Shown piece by piece: positions 1 to 9,354 of a stretch of 64,000 nucleotides of DNA. Position numbers and translations under genes: made by a program. Under the pieces are notes generated by a model. The model saw only the letters and a list, made by a program, of their open reading frames with translations. It was not told the origin of the DNA and did not search any database. Origin of the DNA: Advenella sp. S44 (GTDB taxonomy: Bacteria; Pseudomonadota; Gammaproteobacteria; Burkholderiales; Burkholderiaceae_B); the NCBI RefSeq assembly GCF_002810445.1, contig NZ_NEXS01000008.1, forward strand, positions 62,001 to 126,000. Reading direction: 5' to 3'. Each line of letters starts with the position of its first letter. The first letter of the stretch is position 1.

Positions 1-1
1 C

Positions 2-931
2 GGCGACTACACCGATTTCTATATTTCTGTGCATCACGCAACGGCCGTCGGCAAACAATTCCGGCCTGATAACCCGCTGTTGCCAAACTACAAATGGGTG
101 CCCATCGGCTACCACGGCCGGGCCTCCAGCATCGGCGTCTCCGGTCAGGCTTTTCCTCGCCCCGTGGGCCAGACAAAGCCGCAAAATGAAGGCGATGCGC
201 CCGATTTCGGTCCTTGCAAGCGGCTTGACTATGAACTTGAGCTGGGCATTTTCGTGGGTGAAAGCAACGAACAGGGACAGCGCATTGAAATTGAACAAGC
301 CGAAAAACACATTTTTGGCTTCTGCATTCTGAACGACTGGTCCGCGCGGGATCTGCAAGCGTGGGAATACGTGCCCTTGGGCCCATTTCTTTCCAAAAAT
401 TTTGCCTCTACTATATCTCCGTGGATTATCACTACCGAAGCGCTCGAGCCATTCCGCACGACATTCTCTCATCCGGCAAGCGATCCGCAACCACTGCCCT
501 ACCTGCAATCGCAAGCCAATGCGGAAGGCGGTGCCTATGATATCGAAGTCGAAGTGCAAATTACCACGCAGCAGTCACGCGATAGTGGTCAGCAGCCATA
601 TACCCTGGCCACCAGCAACTTCAAGGATGCCTACTGGACTGCCTCGCAGCTCATTACGCATCACACGGTAAACGGCTGCAACCTGCAGCCGGGCGACCTG
701 CTTGGTACCGGTACGCTTTCCGGCCCGGACGCCTCACAGGCCGGCTCACTGCTGGAGCTGACGGCTGCTGGCAAAAAACCCATCACATTACCTTGGGGTG
801 AAAGTCGCAGCTTCCTGGAAGATGGCGATGAAATCATCATGAAAGCCGTATGTAAAAAAGATGGCTACCCCGACATCTCGTTTGGCATGGTATCGGGCAC
901 CGTCCTCAAAGCGAATTTCAAGTCGCAATAA
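2..931 (+). CDS. fahA: Fumarylacetoacetase, C-terminal part (5' end outside window)
   Basis: Fumarylacetoacetase hydrolyses 4-fumarylacetoacetate to fumarate and acetoacetate, the last step of tyrosine/homogentisate catabolism. The reading frame is open from base 2, and its first visible residues read GDYTDFYISVHHA, the metal-binding loop of FAH, so the gene begins before the window. The GTG at 29 is internal, not a start. Later FAH landmarks are the YHGRASSI segment, the LDYELELG metal-binding segment, the NDWSARDLQAWEYVPLGPF block and GTGTLSGP near the C-terminus. About 310 of the roughly 430 residues of the family are visible. The neighbour upstream is probably homogentisate dioxygenase, which is inference only. 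Confidence 0.95.
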   Translation, partial: GDYTDFYISVHHATAVGKQFRPDNPLLPNYKWVPIGYHGRASSIGVSGQAFPRPVGQTKPQNEGDAPDFGPCKRLDYELELGIFVGESNEQGQRIEIEQAEKHIFGFCILNDWSARDLQAWEYVPLGPFLSKNFASTISPWIITTEALEPFRTTFSHPASDPQPLPYLQSQANAEGGAYDIEVEVQITTQQSRDSGQQPYTLATSNFKDAYWTASQLITHHTVNGCNLQPGDLLGTGTLSGPDASQAGSLLELTAAGKKPITLPWGESRSFLEDGDEIIMKAVCKKDGYPDISFGMVSGTVLKANFKSQ

Positions 932-1028
932 GCGTGTGATAGGTACAATACGCACGCACTAAGCAGCTGGCTATGCAAAAACGGACCGTACAAAACTTGG
1001 CTGTGCTGTCCGTTTCATGATTCTTTGT

Positions 1029-1646
1029 TCATTTGGCCATCGCCTGCGCAAGTCGCTGCGGCGCATGGGGCCTCGTATACATGCGCGCAAGATAGGCCTT
1101 CAGGTTCGGATAGTTCTCCAGCAATCCGATGTGGTCGCCCCAGTCCAGCACATAGGCGGTCACGCAATCCGCAATGGTGATGCTATCGCCAACGATGAAC
1201 TCGCGTCCCTGTATGTGGTGGGCCAGTATCGCGGCCATCTGCAGGAACTCCTCCCTGGCGAGCGCCGCATCCTGGGGAAGACGTTTGCTTTCGGGATACA
1301 CAAAGGAATGCCTGGCAATCCGCCACAGCGGCTGCTCCAGCTCCGTGACGGCAAACATGGACCACGAGTATGCCAGCGCACGCTGTTTTAAATCAGCCGG
1401 CATCAGTCCCTTGGCCGCATACTTTTCTGCCAGGTACATAACGATGGCCGCCGATTCGGTGAGAATCAGATCTCCGTCTACCAGCACGGGTATTTTGCCG
1501 GTCGGGTTCAGCCGCAAGAAATCCGGATCTTTGTTCTCCCCCGCTGCCAGGTTAACAGATACAAATTCAAAGGGAACGTCAAGTTCCTGGAGCGCCCAAA
1601 GCACACGAAGCGAGCGCGTAGGGCCAAATCCATAGAGTTTCATCAT
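1029..1646 (-). CDS. Glutathione S-transferase family protein
   Basis: This is a 205-residue cytosolic GST. The thioredoxin-fold N-terminal domain spans about residues 1-78 and includes the NPTGKIPVLVDG segment with its cis-proline and the LTESAAIVMYLAE glutathione-binding Glu-Ser pair. The all-helical C-terminal domain follows and contains the SITIADCVTAYVLDW capping motif. The start is the first of two adjacent ATG codons, preceded by AGGAG. The gene lies on the opposite strand to fahA and its substrate cannot be told from sequence. A maleylacetoacetate isomerase role is tempting beside FAH, but the typical zeta-class SSCxWRVR motif is absent (GPTRSLRVLW instead), so a general GST is the safer call. 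Confidence 0.93.
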   Translation of the reverse strand: MMKLYGFGPTRSLRVLWALQELDVPFEFVSVNLAAGENKDPDFLRLNPTGKIPVLVDGDLILTESAAIVMYLAEKYAAKGLMPADLKQRALAYSWSMFAVTELEQPLWRIARHSFVYPESKRLPQDAALAREEFLQMAAILAHHIQGREFIVGDSITIADCVTAYVLDWGDHIGLLENYPNLKAYLARMYTRPHAPQRLAQAMAK

Positions 1647-1758
1647 CGGTTTCTCCTGTTTCGCAAGATCGCGATTTCACCACGAATTTACCATACAGCC
1701 ATTGGCTCACCACTGACACGCGTCAAAGCATGATGCGCCTGACGCTACAACGCAAAAA

Positions 1759-2814
1759 TTAGCGATAGGCTTGCTGGCGCAAAGCATGATCAATCAGGAT
1801 CAACGCCAGCAGGGCTTCGGCAATCGGCGTAGCGCGAATGCCTACGCAGGGGTCGTGACGGCCCAGCGTCTGCACCATGACCGGTTCACCGGCCCGGTTG
1901 ATCGACTTGCGCTCGATACGAATACTGGAGGTAGGCTTGATGGCAAGCGAAACCGTAATATCCTGGCCCGTGGAAATGCCACCCAGTACGCCGCCCGCAT
2001 GATTGCTCAGATAACCGTCGGGCGTCAGCTCGTCCCCATGCTCGGAACCGCGCTGGGCAATGCACTCGAACCCCGCTCCGATAGACACGCCTTTTACCGC
2101 GTTCAGGCCCATCATTGCATGTGCAATATCGGCGTCAAGCCTGTCGTACAACGGTTCGCCCCAGCCCGCCGGCAGACCTTGGGCCACCACCTCGATGCGA
2201 GCGCCAATTGAATCGCCATCCTTGCGCAACCGATCCATAAACGCCTCCAGTTCGGCGACAACAGCGGCATCGGCTGCATAAAACGGGTTGGTGGCAACCG
2301 CGTCCCACGATTTGAAGGGAATCTGTATGGGGCCAAGCTGACTCATATACCCCCGGATGACGGTGCCAAATTTTTCTTTCAACCATTTTTTGGCAATGGC
2401 TCCGGCCGCGACCGTAGGCGCCGTTAACCGCGCAGAGGAACGGCCGCCCCCGCGAGGATCACGAATGCCATATTTTTCCCAGTAGGTACGATCGGCATGA
2501 CCGGGACGAAAGGTATCGGCAATTGCCGAATAATCTTTGCTGCGCTGATCCTGATTGCGGATCAGCAAGCCGATTGCCGTACCCGTGGTCTTGCCTTCAT
2601 AGACGCCCGACAAAACCTCGACGGTATCAGGCTCCTGCCTTTGGGTAACGTGGCGCGATGTTCCAGGCCGTCTACGGTCAAGCTCCATTTGGATATCCTG
2701 GGCAGACAAGTCCATGCCTGCCGGACAGCCGTCGACAACGCAGCCGATAGCCGGTCCATGGGATTCACCAAAATTGGTGACTGAAAAAAGCTTGCCTAAT
2801 GTGTTACCCGACAT
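1759..2814 (-). CDS. aroC: Chorismate synthase
   Basis: Chorismate synthase converts 5-enolpyruvylshikimate-3-phosphate to chorismate using reduced FMN. It is the final common step to aromatic amino acids, folate and ubiquinone. At 351 residues it has the family's usual length. The three signatures are visible: [18 protein letters not shown] near the N-terminus, the [11 protein letters not shown] block around residue 125, and [17 protein letters not shown] at the C-terminus. The conserved [20 protein letters not shown] substrate-binding region is intact. It stands alone, downstream of selO on the same strand across a 169-bp gap. Confidence 0.97.
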   Translation of the reverse strand: MSGNTLGKLFSVTNFGESHGPAIGCVVDGCPAGMDLSAQDIQMELDRRRPGTSRHVTQRQEPDTVEVLSGVYEGKTTGTAIGLLIRNQDQRSKDYSAIADTFRPGHADRTYWEKYGIRDPRGGGRSSARLTAPTVAAGAIAKKWLKEKFGTVIRGYMSQLGPIQIPFKSWDAVATNPFYAADAAVVAELEAFMDRLRKDGDSIGARIEVVAQGLPAGWGEPLYDRLDADIAHAMMGLNAVKGVSIGAGFECIAQRGSEHGDELTPDGYLSNHAGGVLGGISTGQDITVSLAIKPTSSIRIERKSINRAGEPVMVQTLGRHDPCVGIRATPIAEALLALILIDHALRQQAYR

Positions 2815-2983
2815 ATCTTATCCACTAGAATTGGTTGGCGCGTCTGTTGCTGATCAAGGAAAGTACTGAAGAATACCAGAAACTGACCGTACCCAAGCGC
2901 AAGCGCCAGCAGCCCGACGCACTTATTTGGCCGCTGCCCCGCCCGGGCAGCCAATGCAGCACCAGATTGACCGCAATTACTTA

Positions 2984-4471
2984 TTATGATGAGCAACTGA
3001 CTTCAAGCTCACGTCCCCACGCCGGTGGCTGCTGCGCATAATGCTCCATGCCAGGATGTGCAGTGTAAGGATCGTGCAAGACCTGCAGCAATGCATCGGT
3101 CACGCTCATATCGCCTTTTTCAGCGGCCTCTATCGCTTCCTGCGCCAGGTAATTACGCAACACATATAGCGGATTGACCTGGTCCATGAGGCGAGCACGT
3201 GTCTGCGCATCACTATCGTTGTCCTGCAGGCGCGTCCGGTACGTTACCAGCCATTGTTCCAGGGCGGTCGTATCCGCAAAAAGACTGCGCAACCCGCCTT
3301 CATCGTCGTCAATCTGAGACAGATAGCGAAAACTGAGCGTAAAGTCTGCCGACTGTTCATGCAGCACTCGCCACCAGCCGTCAATAAGCTCGTCATCGCC
3401 CTCCTTCCAGACGTCCAGCCCCAATTTGGCGACCATGCGCTGACGATAGGCGGCAATGAACAGCCCCTCGTAGCGTTCAAGCCGCCCCTTGAGCCGTTCG
3501 GGGTCTGCGCCCAGGGCAACAAAGCAATTGGCAAATCGATACAAATTCCAAAGACCCACTGACGGTTGCGCGTTCCACGCGTAGCGGCCCTGCGTATCCG
3601 TATGATTGCAAACGTGATTGATTTGGAAGCCATCCATAAAGCCAAAGGGCCCGTAATCGATCGTCAGACCCAGCACCGACATATTATCGGTGTTCATAAC
3701 GCCATGATTGAATCCGACAGATTGCCAGTCGGCCATCAGCGTGGCCGTGCGTTCAATCACCACATCGACAAAGCGCTCGATGACATCATTCAGGGTATGT
3801 TCACTGTCCTGGCGTGGCACCTCTTGTGCGAAAAAGTGACTGATCACATAATCGAGCAATTCTCGCAGCCGGGTTGTGTCCTTGGCTGCATACCAGTGTT
3901 CGAAGGAACCGAATCGCACAAAAGACGGCGCGACACGCGCCACAATGGCTGCCGTTTCAACGGTTTCGCGATAGACCGGATCATCGGACCCGACCAGGCA
4001 TAAGGCCTGCGTAGTCGGAATGCCCAGCCCGGTCATGGCAGCACTGGCCAGATACTCGCGAATGGATGAACGCAGCACAGCACGGCCATCTCCCATCCGT
4101 GAATACGGCGTTTTGCCCGATCCCTTCAGTTGAATTTCCCAGTCTGTGGGTTTGCCATCGACATCGGTGCCGCGAATCGCACCCAACAGGTGTGCGCGGC
4201 CGTCCCCCAACTGGCCGGCCCAGACACCAAACTGGTGCCCACTATACACCGCGGACAGCGTAATGCCTCCTGGCAAATCGGCATTACCGGACATGATAGA
4301 CAGAAATTGCGGCGAACGCGCATCATCCATCGTCAAACCCAGTTGTGCCAGCACATCGGGGTTGACATGCAGCAGCGTCGGGTCTGTCAGGCCCTGCATC
4401 TTGAGTCGCGTATAAAACGCCGGTGACAGTGCGGCAAATTCGTTGCTGACTGTCAGGTTTGATTGCTTCAT
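2984..4471 (-). CDS. selO: Protein adenylyltransferase SelO (YdiU/UPF0061 family)
   Basis: SelO is a pseudokinase-fold enzyme that transfers AMP from ATP to protein Ser, Thr and Tyr side chains, with roles in redox homeostasis. At 495 residues it matches bacterial members of about 480-490. Visible family blocks are YSGHQFGVWAGQLGDGRAHLLG, the nucleotide-binding LKGSGKTPYSRMGDGRAVLRSSIREYL, and HGVMNTDNMSVLGLTIDYGPFGFMD. The last four residues are SCSS. The Cys third from the end is the position occupied by selenocysteine in animal SELENOO. Its first base overlaps the stop of the DUF2069 gene upstream, so the two are probably co-transcribed. Confidence 0.95.
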   Translation of the reverse strand: MKQSNLTVSNEFAALSPAFYTRLKMQGLTDPTLLHVNPDVLAQLGLTMDDARSPQFLSIMSGNADLPGGITLSAVYSGHQFGVWAGQLGDGRAHLLGAIRGTDVDGKPTDWEIQLKGSGKTPYSRMGDGRAVLRSSIREYLASAAMTGLGIPTTQALCLVGSDDPVYRETVETAAIVARVAPSFVRFGSFEHWYAAKDTTRLRELLDYVISHFFAQEVPRQDSEHTLNDVIERFVDVVIERTATLMADWQSVGFNHGVMNTDNMSVLGLTIDYGPFGFMDGFQINHVCNHTDTQGRYAWNAQPSVGLWNLYRFANCFVALGADPERLKGRLERYEGLFIAAYRQRMVAKLGLDVWKEGDDELIDGWWRVLHEQSADFTLSFRYLSQIDDDEGGLRSLFADTTALEQWLVTYRTRLQDNDSDAQTRARLMDQVNPLYVLRNYLAQEAIEAAEKGDMSVTDALLQVLHDPYTAHPGMEHYAQQPPAWGRELEVSCSS

Positions 4472-4980
4472 TATTTCCCCTGCTTTTTGGCCTGTTTGGC
4501 TGCTCGCTTCGCAGGCCGGACATAAAAAATGGCAGCGAGAAAAAACACAACCGACAATACGGTCTCAACTGCCCCGAGCATGGAAGACGTCGTGCTGATA
4601 TCCGAGTACCATCGTACGACGCCTTCGGTAAAATACAGCAGGACAAGCATGGACGCCCATTGCAGCGTATACAGATTACCTTTGTATACCCCGTATAAAG
4701 GAAACAGTAGCGGCAAAGCCTTCAATACATATAAACTGCCGCCTGGCACCAGTGGATCAAGAAACAGTTCCCAGGCGATGCATAACAGAAACAACAATAA
4801 AAGAGAAGCAAACGCAGCCACACGATAGCGCGAATCCAACGCTATTTGTTGCGGTCTGTGCACCGATGCCGATGTGGGTTCCGGTGCACCTACCGCGTCG
4901 GAGGTGACTGACGACGAACGTGAACCGGAGGGATCGGCCTGCTGCATATTGGCAGCAGGCGCAGAAGAAGGCTTTGTCAA
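4471..4980 (-). CDS. DUF2069 family membrane protein
   Basis: This is a 169-residue protein with a polar, Ser/Ala-rich N-terminal tail of about 45 residues. The compact DUF2069 domain follows, with four predicted membrane helices (AFASLLLLFLLCIAWELF; LKALPLLFPLYGVY; WASMLVLLYFTEGVV; VLSVVFFLAAIFYV). It ends in a lysine/arginine-rich cytoplasmic tail. The EGVVR loop is typical of the family. The function is unknown. In beta- and gammaproteobacteria it is commonly found near wrbA or yihY, and here the yihY-type gene is divergent just upstream. The N-terminal tail is longer than usual, so a downstream start is possible, but no better one is obvious. Confidence 0.85.
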   Translation of the reverse strand: MTKPSSAPAANMQQADPSGSRSSSVTSDAVGAPEPTSASVHRPQQIALDSRYRVAAFASLLLLFLLCIAWELFLDPLVPGGSLYVLKALPLLFPLYGVYKGNLYTLQWASMLVLLYFTEGVVRWYSDISTTSSMLGAVETVLSVVFFLAAIFYVRPAKRAAKQAKKQGK

Positions 4981-5191
4981 AATGGTTCCAAGTCTGGCTA
5001 ATCAATGTCCTCATTATATTCGCTGTCTCGCTGGCAATTGCTTTAACGCTGACTGCCGTTGCGGATTTACAATTTGGAACAAGCGACCAAACAGCGCAGC
5101 GGCAGGGGCGGTCCGGTTTGTTATACTGAAACAATCCTGAACCGAGTATCATCGTGTTGGCCTTTCCGACGCGGTAAACCAGCATCTGACC

Positions 5192-6604
5192 ATGACAAAA
5201 CATCACGATTTCGATTTGGAACAACAAAAAAAACAGGAAACGCAGGAAGCAATAGAAGCGCAAGAGGAATTGCGGCTAAATATGGGAGACTCGGAACTGG
5301 GGTTCCAGTTCTATAAAAAAGCAGTCATGTTCGGCATTCAGCGGCTGCTACGCGACAAGCTCACTCAAGTGGCCTCCAGCCTGACCTTTACTACGGTTCT
5401 GGCGATTGTGCCGATGCTGGCCGTCATTCTTTCCCTGTTTACCGCTTTCCCGCTATTTACTGATTTCAAAGTCTCGCTCGAAGAGTTTCTGACCCACAAT
5501 CTCATGCCGGAGACCGTGTCCGAAACCATCATGAGTTATCTGAACATGTTTGCCCAGCAGGCCTCAAAGCTGACGGCCATCGGTGTGGGCTTTCTGATTG
5601 TCACTTCTATTATGCTGATGATGACCATCGACGAAGTGCTCAATGATATCTGGAACGTGACCCGTCGCCGTCCTATCGGACAGCGGATTCTTGTGTACTG
5701 GGCCATTTTGTCGCTGGGACCCATTTTTTTGGGTGCCAGTCTGTGGACTTCCTCTTATATCGCACAGGAACAGCTCGGACTGGTGACCCAGTTTTCGGTG
5801 ATCAAAAGTGTGTTATTCACACTGGTGCCGGTTATTGTTTCCGGCCTGATTTTCGCCCTGCTCTATTATCTGGTGCCTAACCGGAAAGTGGCATGGAAAG
5901 ATGCGATGATCGGCGGCTATACCACGGCCATTTTGCTGGAGATCATGAAGGCCGCCTTCGCATACTATATTACCCAGTTCCCCTCTTACACCCTGATCTA
6001 TGGCGCGTTTGCCACGATTCCGATTTTTCTGTTATGGATTTACTTGTCATGGCTGGTCGTACTTTTCGGAGCGACGGTCGCCGCATTGGCGCCACAGATT
6101 CGCAGCGGCCAAATGCACGACAAGATGTCGCCTGGCGTACATTTCGTGACCGCACTGTTTGTGTTGCGCCTGTTGCATAGCGCACGCGATCGCAATCCGC
6201 CCGGCTATGGCACAAGCTATATTGCCGGCCAGATAAAGATGAATTACAGCGAAACCCTGGATATCCTTGAGCCGCTGGTATCCCTGGGTTACATCGTCAA
6301 CACGGCCGGCAAACGCTCTGAGCGTTGGGTACTGGCCAGCAGCCTGAGTGCTAGCCTGGATCCGCTGGCCGATTGCTTCCTGTTCGACAGCAAGGTGATC
6401 GAGATCAGCCATGATCCGGCATTGCGCCAGGTGATTGCACGGCTGATGACTGAAGACAATACCGTTAAGCTGCGTGACATTCTGTATCTGGATGAAGCAG
6501 ACTCGGGTTCCGCTACACCGCCTATAGCGGACACAGATACCGACGACGGCAAGACGGCAGCCGTGCTGGCCGCTGCCACCAATACCACCGTAAACGCCCC
6601 GTAA
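5192..6604 (+). CDS. YihY family inner membrane protein (UPF0761)
   Basis: This is a 470-residue polytopic membrane protein of the YihY/virulence-factor-BrkB family, once misnamed ribonuclease BN. After a charged cytoplasmic N-terminus of about 50 residues comes the family block RDKLTQVASSLTFTTVLAIVPMLAVILSLF. The DEVLNDIWN motif, several further membrane helices, and the LLYYLVPNRKVAWKDAMIGG and PSYTLIYGAFATIPIFLLWIYLSW signatures follow. A soluble C-terminal region of about 150 residues looks like a winged-helix-like domain. The molecular role is unsettled. The gene is divergent from DUF2069 across about 210 bp. A start at the internal ATG at 5282 would shorten the polar N-terminus. Confidence 0.93.
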   Translation: MTKHHDFDLEQQKKQETQEAIEAQEELRLNMGDSELGFQFYKKAVMFGIQRLLRDKLTQVASSLTFTTVLAIVPMLAVILSLFTAFPLFTDFKVSLEEFLTHNLMPETVSETIMSYLNMFAQQASKLTAIGVGFLIVTSIMLMMTIDEVLNDIWNVTRRRPIGQRILVYWAILSLGPIFLGASLWTSSYIAQEQLGLVTQFSVIKSVLFTLVPVIVSGLIFALLYYLVPNRKVAWKDAMIGGYTTAILLEIMKAAFAYYITQFPSYTLIYGAFATIPIFLLWIYLSWLVVLFGATVAALAPQIRSGQMHDKMSPGVHFVTALFVLRLLHSARDRNPPGYGTSYIAGQIKMNYSETLDILEPLVSLGYIVNTAGKRSERWVLASSLSASLDPLADCFLFDSKVIEISHDPALRQVIARLMTEDNTVKLRDILYLDEADSGSATPPIADTDTDDGKTAAVLAAATNTTVNAP

Positions 6605-6839
6605 GACCGGCAAATCAAAAGCGGGATTGCAAGGACATTGCCTTGTCGCGAATCGGCCAGACGTTGCGGCCACCGGCGCCTGGTGCTCAAGCGCCAGGCA
6701 TCCGGGACCGGGCGCCGCGGCCGGCGATTGCATCTGAATAGCTTTGCATGGCGGTCGATTTCGGGTACATTCCCATTTAACCAGGAACAGTTTCCGATCA
6801 GAACATCGGATTGCAGAAAAGGGCTACAGGAGGATTGCC

Positions 6840-7292
6840 ATGTTGAAAATCAGTGAAGTCTTGCGGGTCAAGGGCAATATCCTTTACACCGCCACACCGG
6901 ACCAGTCCGTGGCAGAAGCCATTGCCACCATGAGTGAGCGCGACATCGGTTCGCTCGTCATCATGGAACAGGGACAATTGACGGGCATGCTCACCTTCCG
7001 CGAAATTATTCGCCACATCCATGAGGGCTCTACCGAAAATACCACTATCCGCAAAATCATGGATGATGCTCCGGTCAGCGTATCGCCAAACACCGACGCA
7101 GAGGAAGTCCGACGGCTCATGCTGGAACACCACGCACGCTATGTTCCGGTCATGGACGGACCTGTGCTGATGGGCGTCATTTCGTTCTACGATATGGCGC
7201 GCGCCATGCTGGAAGCGTCCAAATTCGAAAACAAAATGCTCAAGGCCTATATCCGCGACTGGCCGGAGGACACCGAAAACGATAAAGACTAG
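6840..7292 (+). CDS. CBS-domain protein
   Basis: This is a 150-residue protein made almost entirely of two CBS repeats forming one Bateman module: about residues 10-66 (SVAEAIATMSERDIGSLVIMEQGQLTGMLTFREI) and 75-130 (DAEEVRRLMLEHHARYVPVMDGPVLMGVISFYDM). Such modules bind adenine nucleotides or similar ligands. With no attached enzyme domain the target is unknown. The start at 6840 follows a strong AGGAGG ribosome-binding site, and the open frame extends 96 bases further upstream without a comparable site. The C-terminus is acidic. It is separated from the YihY gene by 235 bp containing weak hairpins, so it is probably its own transcription unit. Confidence 0.92.
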   Translation: MLKISEVLRVKGNILYTATPDQSVAEAIATMSERDIGSLVIMEQGQLTGMLTFREIIRHIHEGSTENTTIRKIMDDAPVSVSPNTDAEEVRRLMLEHHARYVPVMDGPVLMGVISFYDMARAMLEASKFENKMLKAYIRDWPEDTENDKD

Positions 7293-7381
7293 GCAACCCT
7301 GGGCGCGCGAACGGTTGCCCGGCGCCGCGCCTTCCCGACAAGGCCGCCGCCCCCGCTCGGCGTCTACCCAAGGTCAATCCC

Positions 7382-7465
7382 TTCTGTCCGATGCAGGCCC
7401 GGCTTCTACCGACATCTGCCCGATTCTATCCGACGCCTGGCCAACGTCTATCTGACATTCACCGA
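7382..7465. repeat. Degenerate ~20-bp tandem repeat
   Basis: Four imperfect units of 20-23 bp follow one another between the CBS gene and the phosphoesterase gene. Each starts with TTCT or TCTA and contains C(C/T)GA about six bases later, for example TTCTACCGACATCTGCCCGA followed by TTCTATCCGACGCCTGGCC. The array is non-coding and fills part of the 214-bp convergent gap. No terminator with a T-run was seen in this gap. Confidence 0.55.
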
Positions 7466-7506
7466 TACCGTCCCGCCAGTAGCCGCCCTTGCCCAGGCCT
7501 TCAGGC

Positions 7507-8313
7507 CTAATTCGTTTTCCACATATCTTTTTCTACGCACATGAACCGATTCGGGTGACTATCGTCTTTGGGTTGATAGGTCCAAGTCGTAATGTGAATC
7601 TTCTTTTCCGGATACAAGTCCACGACATTCAATGAGTTGGGAATATGGCGACGAACCCGCAAGGAGGTGGTGGTTCCGCCCTGTACAACCAGCATCGGAT
7701 TAGGCAGGTCCGGGTAGCATTGGGTCAGCGGGTAAACAAACGGAACGTGAACATGCCCCCCCATGATCAAATCCACGCCGGCCGCCGACCACGCGCGAAT
7801 GGCAGCCTCATGGTTTTCCACCAATTGGTCGTGATCCGCCTGCTCCAGCACATGAAATGGATGGTGGGCGACCACGAGCACGCTTTTTTTTGCTGCATTC
7901 TTTGCTGCCAGCTGCGCCACCCGTCGGATCTGCGCATCGGTCACGATACCGCGCTTATGTCGAAATGGCGTGGTGGTATTGACGCCAATGACAATGGCTT
8001 GCTCGGTTTCGAATAACGGCTCCACTTCCTTGTGAAGATATCGACGGTAACGCCCGTAAGGATTCGTAAAACGCGTCCAGAGCGCAAACAGCGGAATATC
8101 ATGGTTGCCGGGAATGCAAAACACGGGCGATGGCAGGGTATTGAAATAAGCACTGGCCGCCTGAAATTCGCGACGCGTAGCGCGCTGGGTGATGTCCCCC
8201 GAGACAACACACAATGCAGGAGACAAGTGCCTGACGGCATGGACCAGTGCATTCAGAACGTTTGCATTGACCGTGCCAAAGTGAACATCTGAAAGCTGGA
8301 TGATCCGATACAT
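7507..8313 (-). CDS. Calcineurin-like metallophosphoesterase
   Basis: This is a 268-residue cytoplasmic phosphoesterase of the class III cyclase/CpdA-like group. The dinuclear metal motifs appear in order: SDVHFG (about residue 8), VVSGDITQR (about 38), PGNHDI (about 70), VVAHHPFH (about 147) and GGHVHVPF (about 185). The substrate, a nucleotide or a phospholipid head group, cannot be fixed from sequence. Its start lies 8 bases after the stop of the lipid-kinase gene upstream, so both are read as one unit. That pairing fits a membrane-lipid or signalling role. Confidence 0.92.
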   Translation of the reverse strand: MYRIIQLSDVHFGTVNANVLNALVHAVRHLSPALCVVSGDITQRATRREFQAASAYFNTLPSPVFCIPGNHDIPLFALWTRFTNPYGRYRRYLHKEVEPLFETEQAIVIGVNTTTPFRHKRGIVTDAQIRRVAQLAAKNAAKKSVLVVAHHPFHVLEQADHDQLVENHEAAIRAWSAAGVDLIMGGHVHVPFVYPLTQCYPDLPNPMLVVQGGTTTSLRVRRHIPNSLNVVDLYPEKKIHITTWTYQPKDDSHPNRFMCVEKDMWKTN

Positions 8314-8321
8314 GCTCGATA

Positions 8322-9344
8322 TTATTCCTGTGATTGCGGCTGCGTTACCGATGCGGGCATCACTATCTTGAGCAGGTCCTTGTTAGCCTTGACGGTAAAC
8401 GGCGCCTGCAGCGTATGGACTTCGCCGTCCATGGCAATCTCGATACTGCGCCCTCCTTTCTTTTTATCGATATCCAGCTGTTCAAACGGAAAACTCATGA
8501 TCTGGCGATCCTGATCCAATCGCTTGAACATCAGCTTTAAGGCCAGCAGCAGCATGCGCTTGCGACTTGATGGCTTGAGCACAATACCGTAAAGATATCC
8601 CTCTCCCATTTTTTCATCATACTGCACGCCCGCCTGCTGGGCCTGCATATTGTTATTGCAGGCCATAAAGCTCACCGTTTTTACCATCTGCCGCCCTTCG
8701 CCCTTATTAAATTGAAGAGTGTAGGAACGACCGTACTTCATGATGGTGGAAAAAGCAGCAAAAATAGCAATACCCCGGCGCCGGCCGAACTGGACCTTCC
8801 ATTGCTCCCGGTCGGCCAGCAATTGGGAGTATAGGCCCAGCGTGGCATTCACGATAAAATGCACGCCGCCGATTTCTCCTGTCTGGACCGCACGAATCTG
8901 GCCGGTCAGCAGGTCTCGCAACGCAATGTCCGTGTCCAGCGACAAACCATGGTCGCGTGCAAACATATTGAATGTGCCAAACGGCACGATCGCCATCGGA
9001 AACTGATTGGCAATCGCGTGATTGGCCATGGCGCTGATGGTGCCATCGCCCCCGGCCACAACCAGTATGGCGTGATGCGCTTTTACCAGTTCCACCGCTT
9101 CTTTCTGTTTTTGCTCATGATCATCTTCCGGGTAGACGCAGACAATGTGGTACTGGCGGCCATGCATTACCGTGGCAATTTTTTCCAGAAACTGCTCTGT
9201 GTCCTGGTTGCCGGAACTGGCGTTGGTAAAGAACACAAAAGAACGCGTGGCCGCATCGGTTGGTAGCGGCGCCTGCTGTTGGACATCCGCGTGGCGGGCG
9301 AGGTCGTTGTCAGGGCGCTGCAATGGGTTGCTAGGCGTTGTCAT
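8322..9344 (-). CDS. Diacylglycerol kinase-family lipid kinase
   Basis: This is a 340-residue protein with the DAGK catalytic fold. The polar N-terminal 30 residues are followed by FFTNASSGNQD, the GGDGT nucleotide-binding motif (VVAGGDGTISAMANHA), the GTFNMFARD substrate loop and the EIGGVHFIVNATLGLYSQLL segment. The C-terminal lobe ends with the typical EIAMDGE motif. Bacterial members phosphorylate diacylglycerol or related lipids (DgkB, YegS). The gene is upstream of a metallophosphoesterase on the same strand with 8 bases between them. The ADH gene further upstream is only 10 bases away, so all three could be one operon. Confidence 0.92.
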   Translation of the reverse strand: MTTPSNPLQRPDNDLARHADVQQQAPLPTDAATRSFVFFTNASSGNQDTEQFLEKIATVMHGRQYHIVCVYPEDDHEQKQKEAVELVKAHHAILVVAGGDGTISAMANHAIANQFPMAIVPFGTFNMFARDHGLSLDTDIALRDLLTGQIRAVQTGEIGGVHFIVNATLGLYSQLLADREQWKVQFGRRRGIAIFAAFSTIMKYGRSYTLQFNKGEGRQMVKTVSFMACNNNMQAQQAGVQYDEKMGEGYLYGIVLKPSSRKRMLLLALKLMFKRLDQDRQIMSFPFEQLDIDKKKGGRSIEIAMDGEVHTLQAPFTVKANKDLLKIVMPASVTQPQSQE

Positions 9345-9354
9345 ATGGGTTCCT

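Noticed and set aside
4920-5129. 69-codon plus-strand frame with a good membrane helix
   Set aside because: It overlaps the N-terminus of the DUF2069 gene on the other strand, begins with GTG without a ribosome-binding site and matches nothing I know.
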